Source: Candidatus Hydrogenedentota bacterium
Lineage (GTDB): Bacteria > Hydrogenedentota > Hydrogenedentia > Hydrogenedentales > CAITNO01
Assembly (NCBI GenBank): GCA_007118765.1
Contig: SKQZ01000358.1
Location: 1 to 6,254 of the forward strand
Reading direction: 5' to 3'
Length of the DNA: 6,254 bases
The first letter of the stretch is position 1. Each line of letters opens with the position of its first letter. Made by a program: the position numbers and the translations under genes. Of the stretch, positions 1-5,798 are shown piece by piece. A model generated the notes under the pieces. It saw only the letters and a list, made by a program, of their open reading frames with translations, made no database searches and was not told the origin of the DNA.

Positions 1-20
1 AACCAGCCTTTAGGGGTTAG

Positions 21-57
21 ATTGCCGCGTCGGGCTGTCGCCCTCCTCGCAAAGACG
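21..57. repeat. REP-like palindromic repeat, copy 1
   Basis: This copy begins ATTGCCGC (21-28), has a small hairpin GGGC-TGTC-GCCC (32-43) and ends CTCGCAAAGACG (46-57). Read on the minus strand, it starts like the dispersed 'CGTC-TTGCGAGGAGGGCGA...' palindromic repeats found between genes in many bacteria. That resemblance is from memory, not from a search. The second copy lies exactly 71 bp further on with the same flanks and spacing. The repeat lies downstream of the permease stop codon, the usual place for such elements. Confidence 0.5.
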
Positions 58-91
58 ATTGTTTTGCTGTGATGCGACCTTCATTAAGTGA

Positions 92-128
92 ATCGCCGCC
101 ACACAGGTGGTGGAGACTCGCTATGACG
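92..128. repeat. REP-like palindromic repeat, copy 2
   Basis: The flanks match copy 1 without gaps: ATCGCCGC (92-99) against ATTGCCGC, and CTCGCTATGACG (117-128) against CTCGCAAAGACG. The 17-bp centre is almost wholly different but still forms a hairpin: CCGCCAC (96-102) pairs with GTGGTGG (107-113) around an ACAG loop, with one G-T pair. Conserved ends around a changed centre that can still pair suggest a true repeat family. On the minus strand it lies 8-44 bases past the permease stop, but no T-run follows, so it is not an obvious intrinsic terminator. Confidence 0.5.
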
Positions 129-135
129 GGGTAAA

Positions 136-1422
136 CTATCCGGGCTGCTGGTTTGCGGCGGCTTCATAGCCGAGTTCCGTAATCGCCGCCACCAAGTCAT
201 CGGTGCGTATGTTATCGCCCGCAACAATCGCCTGTCCGTCTTCCAGCATAACCTCGGCATGTTCCACACCGGACACAGTGCGCAGGGCACGGCTTACGGC
301 ATTGGCGCAGTGGCTGCATGTCATGCCCCGAATAGTCAGTTTGATGTTTTCATCGGCGTGTTGTCCCGGCATCGTTGTTTCTCCCTTATGTTGGAACAGT
401 GCCCGCAGTCGGTGGCCGTACATGCTGTACAGCACCACCGCCGCCAACAGTGCCGCCCAAAGCATATTGGTCAGGCCCTGGGCGTTGTGGTGTTCATGCG
501 CGTGCGCCACATGATGGTCCATTACAAGCCCGACGTAGCTGCTGAAAGCATCGAACAGCAGCCCGGATATAATGGCGCCAACAAAGACCGTGCCCAGATA
601 AATGGCGGTTGTCCCCTTTCCCATCATCTTCCATACGGTGGCAATGGTGGCGGCGTTGGTGGCGGGGCCGGCAATCAGAAATACCAGCGCCGCGCCCGGC
701 GATGCGCCCAAATGCATGAAACTGAGCGCCACCGGAATGGAGGCCGTGGCGCATACATACAAGGGCATGCCGATTACCGTCATAATCAACATGGACAGTA
801 TGCCGCCGCCAATGTACGGCGCGAGTAGGTCGGGAGGCGTCAGGGCCGCAATCAATCCGGCGACGATAACGCCCACAATCAACGGTTTGGCAATATCACG
901 CGGCAAGGTTACCAATCCGTAGCGCAAGACCTCGCGGACGCTTCGTTCCGGAGTCTCTTCCTCACATCCCACGTCACATGGGGCGTCCGCAACCGGCGTT
1001 ACAGGGCGTTTCTTGTCAATAAACGTCGCAAGCGCCCCGCCGAGAAACCCCGTAATCAGTGCCATTACCGGTCGAAACACGCCGAGCGCCGGCCCCATCA
1101 TGCCCCAGGTGGCCACAATGGAATTGACGCTGCTCTGTGGCGTGGCCAGCAAAAACCCCGTTGTAGCGCCCCGGCCCGCGCCTTGTTTGCGCATGGAAGC
1201 GGTCACGGCGATTACACCGCACGAACACAGCGGCAGCGGCACGCCCATTACCACGCTTTTAAGCACGGGCAACAGACCGCGTCCCCCCAGATGCCGCCGC
1301 ATCCACGCGGGCGACACCAGCACGTGCAATACGCCTGCCGCCAGAAACCCAAACAACAGGTATGGCGACATTTGACCGGCCACCACCCGTATCTCGTTCA
1401 GTATGTGCATCAATGTACTCAT
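136..1422 (-). CDS. Heavy-metal efflux permease (ArsP/DUF318 type, SO_0444-like) with C-terminal HMA domain
   Basis: This 428-residue inner-membrane protein probably exports soft metals such as Cu or Zn. Hydrophobic segments lie near residues 19-36, 50-75, 85-112, 114-134, 177-194, 205-233, 242-264, 272-292 and 319-335. The family signature PLPLCSCGV is at 63-71 and the ATPQSSVNSI segment at 93-102. A Cys-containing acidic loop (C149, C153) joins the two membrane halves. A His-rich stretch (HHVAHAHEHH, 303-312) precedes the last helix. Residues 358-420 form an HMA domain with the metal motif GMTCSHC (366-372; Cys369, Cys372). I chose the ATG at 1422 because AAAAGGA lies 7 bases upstream; the ATG at 1428 leaves almost no spacing. 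It is transcribed divergently from the flavin reductase. The family assignment is firm, the metal is inferred. The alternative is organoarsenical export, as in ArsP, but the HMA domain favours Cu or Zn. Confidence 0.87.
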   Translation of the reverse strand: MSTLMHILNEIRVVAGQMSPYLLFGFLAAGVLHVLVSPAWMRRHLGGRGLLPVLKSVVMGVPLPLCSCGVIAVTASMRKQGAGRGATTGFLLATPQSSVNSIVATWGMMGPALGVFRPVMALITGFLGGALATFIDKKRPVTPVADAPCDVGCEEETPERSVREVLRYGLVTLPRDIAKPLIVGVIVAGLIAALTPPDLLAPYIGGGILSMLIMTVIGMPLYVCATASIPVALSFMHLGASPGAALVFLIAGPATNAATIATVWKMMGKGTTAIYLGTVFVGAIISGLLFDAFSSYVGLVMDHHVAHAHEHHNAQGLTNMLWAALLAAVVLYSMYGHRLRALFQHKGETTMPGQHADENIKLTIRGMTCSHCANAVSRALRTVSGVEHAEVMLEDGQAIVAGDNIRTDDLVAAITELGYEAAANQQPG

Positions 1423-1429
1423 GTTCATA

Positions 1430-1436
1430 TCCTTTT
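1430..1436 (-). promoter_or_regulatory. Ribosome binding site of the metal permease
   Basis: The minus strand reads AAAAGGA, then seven bases, then ATG at 1422. For the alternative ATG at 1428 the spacing would be a single base, so this site decides the start in favour of 1422. Confidence 0.7.
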
Positions 1437-1579
1437 ACACTGGATAACACGAAATCACAATGCTTTATTCAGTGCCAAGAGATACCGTTGAACATGACGA
1501 CTGTCGTGTCGGGTGTTCAGCCAATGATCAAAATAGTATCCACAAAAAAACAACGGCTATTGCTCTTATTATAACCGCG

Positions 1580-1595
1580 GCGCGTTCTAACGCGC
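1580..1595. promoter_or_regulatory. 16-bp palindrome, possible operator, between divergent genes
   Basis: GCGCGTT (1580-1586) and AACGCGC (1589-1595) are perfect 7-bp inverted arms around a CT centre. The palindrome lies about 160 bp upstream of the metal permease and 190 bp upstream of the flavin reductase. It directly follows an AT-rich TTATTATAAC stretch (1568-1575) that could be a -10 region on either strand, though I found no convincing -35 partner. It could be the operator of a dimeric regulator or a hairpin in RNA. The rest of the 361-bp region holds no credible small gene. Confidence 0.4.
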
Positions 1596-1672
1596 TATGC
1601 GTTGTTTGTGATTACAGCGCATTATGATGCGGTCCTGCATCTATTGGAAGCCGGGGGAGCGGCATGGGGTAC

Positions 1673-1719
1673 ACTACATGGGCGGGCTAGCCCGCACAGA
1701 AGGCTCGGGCTGATGTAGT
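1673..1719 (+). other. Stem-loop with two alternative inner pairings, upstream of the flavin reductase
   Basis: ACTACAT (1673-1679) pairs perfectly with ATGTAGT (1713-1719). Inside, a perfect 14-bp palindrome GCGGGCTAGCCCGC (1682-1695) competes with a second pairing, AGCCCG (1689-1694) with CGGGCT (1706-1711). The two inner folds exclude each other. It ends 65 bases before the flavin reductase ATG. It could be a regulatory leader or part of the dispersed element that overlaps it at 1691-1758. Confidence 0.4.
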
Positions 1720-1758
1720 CTTGGCGGACTCACGACGAAGTTTGGCAAAATATCCGGG
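1691..1758 (+). repeat. Diverged copy of the right part of the 5799-5984 inverted-repeat element
   Basis: Without any gap, this 68-bp segment matches 5912-5979 at 45 positions, and 19 of the 23 differences are transitions. The best-conserved parts are CTCACGAC (1729-1736) and AAATATCCGGG (1748-1758). Similarity stops exactly after CCGGG, the inferred end of the downstream element. I could not find a matching left inverted repeat here, so this copy is truncated, solo or too decayed to recognise. Confidence 0.6.
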
Positions 1759-1767
1759 CCGATCATG

Positions 1768-1774
1768 AAAGGAG
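1768..1774 (+). promoter_or_regulatory. Ribosome binding site of the flavin reductase-like gene
   Basis: AAAGGAG is followed by nine bases and the ATG at 1784. A nearer ATG at 1765 overlaps this site's upstream edge and is out of frame, so 1784 is the start. Confidence 0.75.
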
Positions 1775-1783
1775 AATATTGCC

Positions 1784-2332
1784 ATGAAAGAAATCAAGCT
1801 GCAAACCTTTTGGACGCATGCGAAACCTGAGCGCGTGGTGTGGGCGGTGGCGGAACACGACGGCAACCGCAGTATATGTCCGTTGGGCTGGAAGATGCGC
1901 ACATCGCACAAGCCGCCCATGATGGCCATCAGCGTCGCGCCGACACGTTATACCCATGACCTTATTGTCGGCGCAGGCGCCTTTGTATTGGCATGGCCGG
2001 GGCGCGACTTGGCGGAGGCGACACTGTTTTGCGGGACGCACAGCGGCCGTGATACCGACAAGTTTGCCCATGCCGGTCTGACGCCGCTTCCGGCGCAACA
2101 TGTCAATGCGCCGCTGGTGAAAGAGTGCGTCGCCAATCTGGAATGCACAGTGGTCGGGCAAACCACCTCCGGAGACCACACAATCTTTGTGGGCGAAATT
2201 GTTGCTGCGTATATGAGTGAAACCCCCGGGCCGCTGTTGTGTACCATCAACCACGCGTGCGGATACGAGTTTCTGCTGGAAGACAAGGGTTATCGCTTCG
2301 GGGTGGTTCAAGATTGCGACGATCCTCGGTGA
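1784..2332 (+). CDS. Flavin reductase-like domain protein (FMN-binding split barrel)
   Basis: This 182-residue cytoplasmic protein has no signal peptide or membrane segment and falls in the usual 160-200 residue range of the family. Family members bind FMN and either reduce it with NAD(P)H or act as small flavin redox proteins. Supporting features in order are the early strand with CPLGWKMRTS (32-41), KPPMMAISVAPTRYTHDLI (43-61; the PP-ISV-TRYTH pattern of flavin-reductase domains), the FVLAWPG segment (67-73), CGTHSGRDTDKF (83-94; the SG-D-DKF signature) and NLECTVV with the GDHTIFVGEI segment (118-139) that closes the barrel. It stands alone: divergent from the metal permease and convergent with the TSUP gene, so the context does not name a partner. 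It resembles stand-alone flavin reductases of anaerobes, but the electron donor and acceptor are unknown. The family call is firm, the reaction is inferred. Confidence 0.87.
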   Translation: MKEIKLQTFWTHAKPERVVWAVAEHDGNRSICPLGWKMRTSHKPPMMAISVAPTRYTHDLIVGAGAFVLAWPGRDLAEATLFCGTHSGRDTDKFAHAGLTPLPAQHVNAPLVKECVANLECTVVGQTTSGDHTIFVGEIVAAYMSETPGPLLCTINHACGYEFLLEDKGYRFGVVQDCDDPR

Positions 2333-2339
2333 GCGCTGG

Positions 2340-2359
2340 GCCTTCTGCCGCGGGGAGGC
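2340..2359. terminator. Possible bidirectional terminator hairpin between convergent genes
   Basis: GCCTTC (2340-2345) pairs with GGAGGC (2354-2359), with one G-T pair and an 8-base GC-rich loop. It fills most of the 32-bp gap between the two convergent stop codons. Neither side has a real T-run (only GTGTTT on the plus side), so termination is supported mainly by position. Confidence 0.3.
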
Positions 2360-2364
2360 GGTGT

Positions 2365-3096
2365 TTACGGAGCAGTGCCGTGAACCAGCAGGTACGCGGC
2401 GGCGATTATGATGCCTGTCTCGACGGTGCGCCGAAACCCCGGTGATGCTGATTCATGAACGATGCCGCGCCAAGATGCCAACAGCATGGCGGCGGCAACA
2501 ATGGCGGCCAACCGCCAGAAGCGCCAGTCGAGCTCGATAAACCGCTGATACACCATCATCTTCAGGCTGTGCATGATTGCGCCGGACAGGGCAAATGCCG
2601 CGAGAAGCGACGCCGGCGGCAGATGATGTGTCTGGAAACTGCGCATGTGCAATCCGGCGGTCGTGCCAACCGTGCCCGATGTTGTTCCGGCAACGATGCC
2701 GCATCCCACACGATGCGATTTCATGGCGGCGGCCGTGCCAACATCGAAATGCCGGATCAGCACAGATAACAGCAGCACGGCGCCCGCCAGCCGCGCTGCG
2801 TATTCCTGTGGCAATACGACAAACACCAGCGCACCCGCCACACAACATGGCGCTGCGCCCAGCAAGAACCAGCCCACATGGCGCCAGTTCACCGCAGGCA
2901 AGCCGCTCCTTACATGGGGCAATGCCGCCGCCAGTTGGGCCACGGCAAGCATCGGCACGGCCTGTTCCACGCCTGTGAGGGAAATTAGTACCGGCAACAG
3001 CAGTAATCCGCGGCCATAGCCGGTCTTCAGCGAGGTCGTGCAGAGCAGCCATGTTGCCAATAAGAAGATGACGTGTTGTAGTATGAAAAAGACCAT
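2365..3096 (-). CDS. TauE/SafE (TSUP) family membrane permease
   Basis: With the start chosen here the protein has 243 residues, almost wholly hydrophobic, with about eight membrane segments (roughly 2-20, 28-45, 48-62, 73-95, 101-116, 131-150, 163-185, 195-208 and 224-240, some possibly merged). Two half-repeats each begin with a glycine-rich TSUP motif: KTGYGRGLLLLPVL (24-37) and GTTSGTVGTTAG (137-148). Known TSUP members move sulfite, sulfonates, thiosulfate or related anions; the substrate here cannot be told. The frame is open to a TTG at 3216 and has an ATG at 3150, but none of these has a good ribosome site. I chose 3096 because it begins directly with the first membrane helix, as TSUP proteins normally do. 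The start is therefore uncertain. It is convergent with the flavin reductase and divergent from the propeller gene. Confidence 0.82.
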   Translation of the reverse strand: MVFFILQHVIFLLATWLLCTTSLKTGYGRGLLLLPVLISLTGVEQAVPMLAVAQLAAALPHVRSGLPAVNWRHVGWFLLGAAPCCVAGALVFVVLPQEYAARLAGAVLLLSVLIRHFDVGTAAAMKSHRVGCGIVAGTTSGTVGTTAGLHMRSFQTHHLPPASLLAAFALSGAIMHSLKMMVYQRFIELDWRFWRLAAIVAAAMLLASWRGIVHESASPGFRRTVETGIIIAAAYLLVHGTAP

Positions 3097-3197
3097 CTCG
3101 GCAATAAACGGATTGTTCCGGTTGTGCACACAGGCCGTGGCGTGTTCCATTTGAACACAAAGCGGCAATGCGGTACTATCGTAAAGTGAGGCGCGGC

Positions 3198-3226
3198 ATT
3201 GCATTCGGCAACGCAATTACGGTCAA
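3198..3226 (-). promoter_or_regulatory. Possible promoter for the TSUP gene
   Basis: On the minus strand TTGACC (3226-3221) is followed, after 17 bases, by TGCAAT (3203-3198). The -35 is good and the -10 matches at four of six positions. The distance to the chosen start is about 100 bases. I saw no convincing promoter for the propeller gene in the rest of this 232-bp divergent spacer. Confidence 0.3.
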
Positions 3227-3311
3227 TGCCCGGCATCTGGAATCTGTACGGACGCCGCGCCGGACAGTCACAAGGACATCAGTATACGCCGAAGAAACAA
3301 AAATTGCCAAC

Positions 3312-3319
3312 AGAAGGGA
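3312..3319 (+). promoter_or_regulatory. Ribosome binding site of the propeller protein gene
   Basis: AGAAGGGA ends nine bases before the ATG at 3329, and no competing in-frame ATG lies nearby. Confidence 0.6.
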
Positions 3320-3328
3320 CGCCTTGTC

Positions 3329-4432
3329 ATGTTATGGTCAAAATCCGCAGGGAAGTGTTTTTTTGTTGTCGCTCTGCTTATGAGCACGGTTGTGACGTCC
3401 GGGGCACAGGGTGAAAGTGCCGGGTTTATCGGCCCCGGCGAGGGCGTTGCCAAAGCGGACGGCGACCCCCCGATGTTGGCCGCGGCATGGCATAAGGTGG
3501 ACGGTGATGTGCTCGGTCTTGATGCGGCTTGGGGCCGGCGCGTGAAACCGCGCGGTGTCTTCCGCGTGCCCGGCGGCATGGGGCTGCTCTATAATTCAAA
3601 ACCGCCGGAAGGATACCGTGACGGCGCCACGCACCAGACCGGCAGCCTCGCTTTCACGCAGAATCTTGTTGACTGGCACGATTACCCCGGCAACCCCGTA
3701 CTATTCGAGGTACAGGAGTGGCAGGGTACGTCACGGGCCATGCCCCGCGCCATGCTCTACGATGGGCAGCATGCACAATGGGTGGTGTACTTCTGTGATG
3801 CAGGCGGCGATTATCCCGGCATCCGCGCCGTAGGCACGGCGTTCAGCACCGACCTCAAGCACTGGACGTATGCTCCCGGCCCCACGCTTACCATTGACGA
3901 TTTTGTGGCGGCCGTACCCGAGCGCATCGTGGCTTCGGAAGAAGAGCAACGCAGGGAAGGCCGCATATATGCCAGTTGGGCCCTCTATCACAACAACCGC
4001 TATTACATGCAGGTTTCCGGCACCACCCGCACCGGCGAAGGACGCACTTACAGCAATGTTTTGTTGGTGAGCGATGCGCCCGATGGGCCGTTCCGTCGCC
4101 ATGACGATTTTCGCGGTGATTTCCTGCCGTCAGCGCGCCCGGTGTATTGGCAGGGGCGGTGGTATACGGTATATACCGGCAATTGGGACGGTCAGTTGGG
4201 GCTGGGGTTGGCCCATGCCGATGCGCTCACCGGGCCGTATGAAACCAATCCGCACAACCCGATTGTTGCATTGGATACCGTTACACGGGCCAGGCCGCAG
4301 CTGTTTCGCTATAACGGCGTATGGGCCATCTTATACTGCCACCAACATAATACGAACAATATGCCGATGCGGCTGGCACTCGCGAATATCCATCCGGAAC
4401 TGATCCCCGATTGGAGCAGGCCGTCGGAATAA
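3329..4432 (+). CDS. Secreted five-bladed beta-propeller protein, GH43/GH32-like glycosidase fold
   Basis: This 367-residue protein begins with a signal peptide: lysines at 5 and 9, a hydrophobic core FFVVALLMSTVV (11-22) and a likely cleavage after SGA (24-26). The mature part repeats a blade pattern typical of the GH43/GH32/GH117/GH130 superfamily, in which a strand with a Ser or Asp turn is followed by 'DLxxW' or 'GPF/GPY'. Examples are SLAFTQNLVDWHDY (106-119), TAFSTDLKHWTY (170-181), LLVSDAPDGPF (245-255) and GLAHADALTGPY (293-304), each followed by a 'NP-hydrophobic' or similar strand; YWQGRWYTVYTGNW (273-286) and FRYNGVWAILYCHQH (326-340) are further blade strands. Family members cleave or bind plant and microbial polysaccharides outside the cytoplasm. 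I could not place the catalytic acid and base with confidence, so enzymatic activity is not proven. It stands alone upstream of the phosphofructokinase, which has its own promoter. Confidence 0.75.
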   Translation: MLWSKSAGKCFFVVALLMSTVVTSGAQGESAGFIGPGEGVAKADGDPPMLAAAWHKVDGDVLGLDAAWGRRVKPRGVFRVPGGMGLLYNSKPPEGYRDGATHQTGSLAFTQNLVDWHDYPGNPVLFEVQEWQGTSRAMPRAMLYDGQHAQWVVYFCDAGGDYPGIRAVGTAFSTDLKHWTYAPGPTLTIDDFVAAVPERIVASEEEQRREGRIYASWALYHNNRYYMQVSGTTRTGEGRTYSNVLLVSDAPDGPFRRHDDFRGDFLPSARPVYWQGRWYTVYTGNWDGQLGLGLAHADALTGPYETNPHNPIVALDTVTRARPQLFRYNGVWAILYCHQHNTNNMPMRLALANIHPELIPDWSRPSE

Positions 4433-4434
4433 AG

Positions 4435-4450
4435 CGGTTCGACCGGTTTT
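4435..4450 (+). terminator. Weak terminator candidate after the propeller gene
   Basis: CGGT (4435-4438) and ACCG (4442-4445) form a 4-bp stem with a TCG loop, followed by GGTTTT and, further on, CTTTTT (4462-4467). It sits three bases past the stop codon. The short stem makes strong termination doubtful. Confidence 0.25.
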
Positions 4451-4455
4451 CGCAG

Positions 4456-4485
4456 TTGATTCTTTTTGGAAAGCCGTGTCATAAT
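4456..4485 (+). promoter_or_regulatory. Promoter of the phosphofructokinase gene, extended -10 type
   Basis: TTGATT (4456-4461) and CATAAT (4480-4485) are separated by 18 bases, and TG at 4477-4478 gives an extended -10 element. Transcription would begin near 4492, leaving a leader of about 73 bases. That leader contains a small perfect inverted repeat, TTGTT-GATT-AACAA (4506-4519), which could be a hairpin or an operator. Confidence 0.5.
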
Positions 4486-4551
4486 GCGTGCGGTTCATTC
4501 CCTGCTTGTTGATTAACAACAGCTTTCCCCCGAACAAACAACCCTGAACAT

Positions 4552-4558
4552 AAGGAAG
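4552..4558 (+). promoter_or_regulatory. Ribosome binding site of the phosphofructokinase gene
   Basis: AAGGAAG is followed by six bases and the ATG at 4565, an ideal spacing that fixes this start. Confidence 0.8.
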
Positions 4559-4564
4559 TGTATC

Positions 4565-5779
4565 ATGGCGAAATTAGAAGGCAAGGCCCTTGTGGCACAA
4601 GGCGGCGGCCCCACCGCCGTCGTTAACCAGAGTGTGGTGGGCGTGACCCTTGAGGCGCGGCGATTCGCACAGGTATCGCACGTGTACGGCGCACTCCATG
4701 GCGTGAACGGCATCATCAACGAGAACATGGTGGATCTCACCGAAGCCACCGTGGCCAATCTGGAGGCGATGGCCGTAACGCCGTCCTCCGGGCTGTTGTC
4801 CACGCGCGACAAGCCGGACGAGGCCTACTGCAAACAGATTTTTGAAGTGTGCAAGGCCCATGGCATCCGCTTTTTCTTCTATTGCGGCGGCAATGACAGC
4901 GCCGATACCTGTCGCATTGTGAACCAGCAAGCCGCGGAGAACAACTACGACCTGCGCGTGATTCATGTGCCCAAGACCATTGACAACGATCTCAAGGTAA
5001 CGGACCATTGTCCGGGCTATGGTTCCGCTGCAAAGTTTGTGGCCCAGGCCTTTGCCGGCGCGAATCTGGACAACCGCGCCATTCCCGGCGTATACATCGG
5101 TGTTGTCATGGGTCGGCATGCGGGCTTTCTTACCGCTGCTGCGGCGCTGGCCCGCAAATACCCGGACGATGGCCCCCATCTCATCTATCTGCCGGAGCGG
5201 GCCATTAACAAGGAAAAGTTTCTTGACGATGTGACGGATGCTCTTGAACAATACGGGCGCTGTGTCATTGCCGTTTCCGAGGGCATTGTGGACGAAAAGG
5301 GCGAGGCCATCGCGTCCCAGTTTACGGGCGGCGAAAAAGATTCTCACGGCAATGTGCAACTCTCCGGCACGGGGGCTTTGGGCGACCTGCTCGCGGGCTG
5401 GATAAAAGAGCAAAAGCTGACGAAGCGCGTCCGCGCAGATACGCTTGGATATCTGCAACGCAGTTTCCTCGGCTGTGTCAGCGACGTGGACCAACGGGAA
5501 GCGCGTGCTGTAGGCGAAAAAGCCGTGTATTACGCCGTGCGTCATGGACGCGACGGGTCGGTGGCAATCAAACGCACCGGCGACTATGCGGTGTCCTATT
5601 TCCTGACGCCGCTCGAAACCGTTGCCCGTCATGCCACGGAAATGCCCGATGCATTCATTAATGAAACCGGCAACGGTGTTACCGAGGCCTTTCTGCAGTA
5701 TGCCCGTCCGCTGGCCGGCGCCATGCCGGAATTAGAGCGTCTTGACGCGCTTGCCGTGGAAAAGATTATGCCCAAATAA
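4565..5779 (+). CDS. pfp: Pyrophosphate-dependent 6-phosphofructokinase (diphosphate--fructose-6-phosphate 1-phosphotransferase)
   Basis: This 404-residue cytoplasmic enzyme of the PfkA superfamily phosphorylates fructose 6-phosphate to fructose 1,6-bisphosphate with pyrophosphate, reversibly, in glycolysis and gluconeogenesis. In order it has the phosphate loop GGGPTAVVN (13-21), GGNDSADT (108-115), PKTIDND (136-142), GYGSAAKF (151-158), MGRHAG (182-187), LPE (209-211) and GYLQRS (295-300). By position against the E. coli enzyme, Asp111 replaces Gly104 and Lys137 replaces Gly124. These two changes mark pyrophosphate use and block ATP. Asp140 is the catalytic base, and Arg184, Glu211 and Arg299 line the sugar-phosphate site. 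Length is normal for the short bacterial pyrophosphate type. It is a single-gene unit with its own promoter, and its likely terminator lies beyond an inserted repeat element. The family call is firm; pyrophosphate use is a strong inference from the two residues. Confidence 0.93.
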   Translation: MAKLEGKALVAQGGGPTAVVNQSVVGVTLEARRFAQVSHVYGALHGVNGIINENMVDLTEATVANLEAMAVTPSSGLLSTRDKPDEAYCKQIFEVCKAHGIRFFFYCGGNDSADTCRIVNQQAAENNYDLRVIHVPKTIDNDLKVTDHCPGYGSAAKFVAQAFAGANLDNRAIPGVYIGVVMGRHAGFLTAAAALARKYPDDGPHLIYLPERAINKEKFLDDVTDALEQYGRCVIAVSEGIVDEKGEAIASQFTGGEKDSHGNVQLSGTGALGDLLAGWIKEQKLTKRVRADTLGYLQRSFLGCVSDVDQREARAVGEKAVYYAVRHGRDGSVAIKRTGDYAVSYFLTPLETVARHATEMPDAFINETGNGVTEAFLQYARPLAGAMPELERLDALAVEKIMPK

Positions 5780-5798
5780 TATCCAAATGATTATTGCT

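Noticed and set aside
1560..1628. Plus-strand promoter for the flavin reductase, such as TTGTTT (1602-1607) with TATGAT (1623-1628)
   Set aside because: The spacer is only 15 bases and the match modest. The other AT-rich -10-like site (TATAAC at 1570-1575) lacks a -35 at proper spacing.
1763..2311. 182-residue minus-strand frame opposite the flavin reductase gene
   Set aside because: It covers almost the same bases as a gene with clear family motifs, it has no recognisable domain, and no ribosome site was seen.
2455..3019. Several plus-strand frames opposite the TSUP permease
   Set aside because: They are low-complexity Arg, Pro, Ala and His-rich translations mirroring membrane-helix codons on the other strand; the minus-strand product has clear TSUP motifs.
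4574..5632. Long 352-residue open frame on the minus strand opposite the phosphofructokinase gene
   Set aside because: It is antisense to a gene with all its family motifs and a good ribosome site. The translation shows no recognisable domain. GC-rich codon use commonly leaves such shadow frames open.
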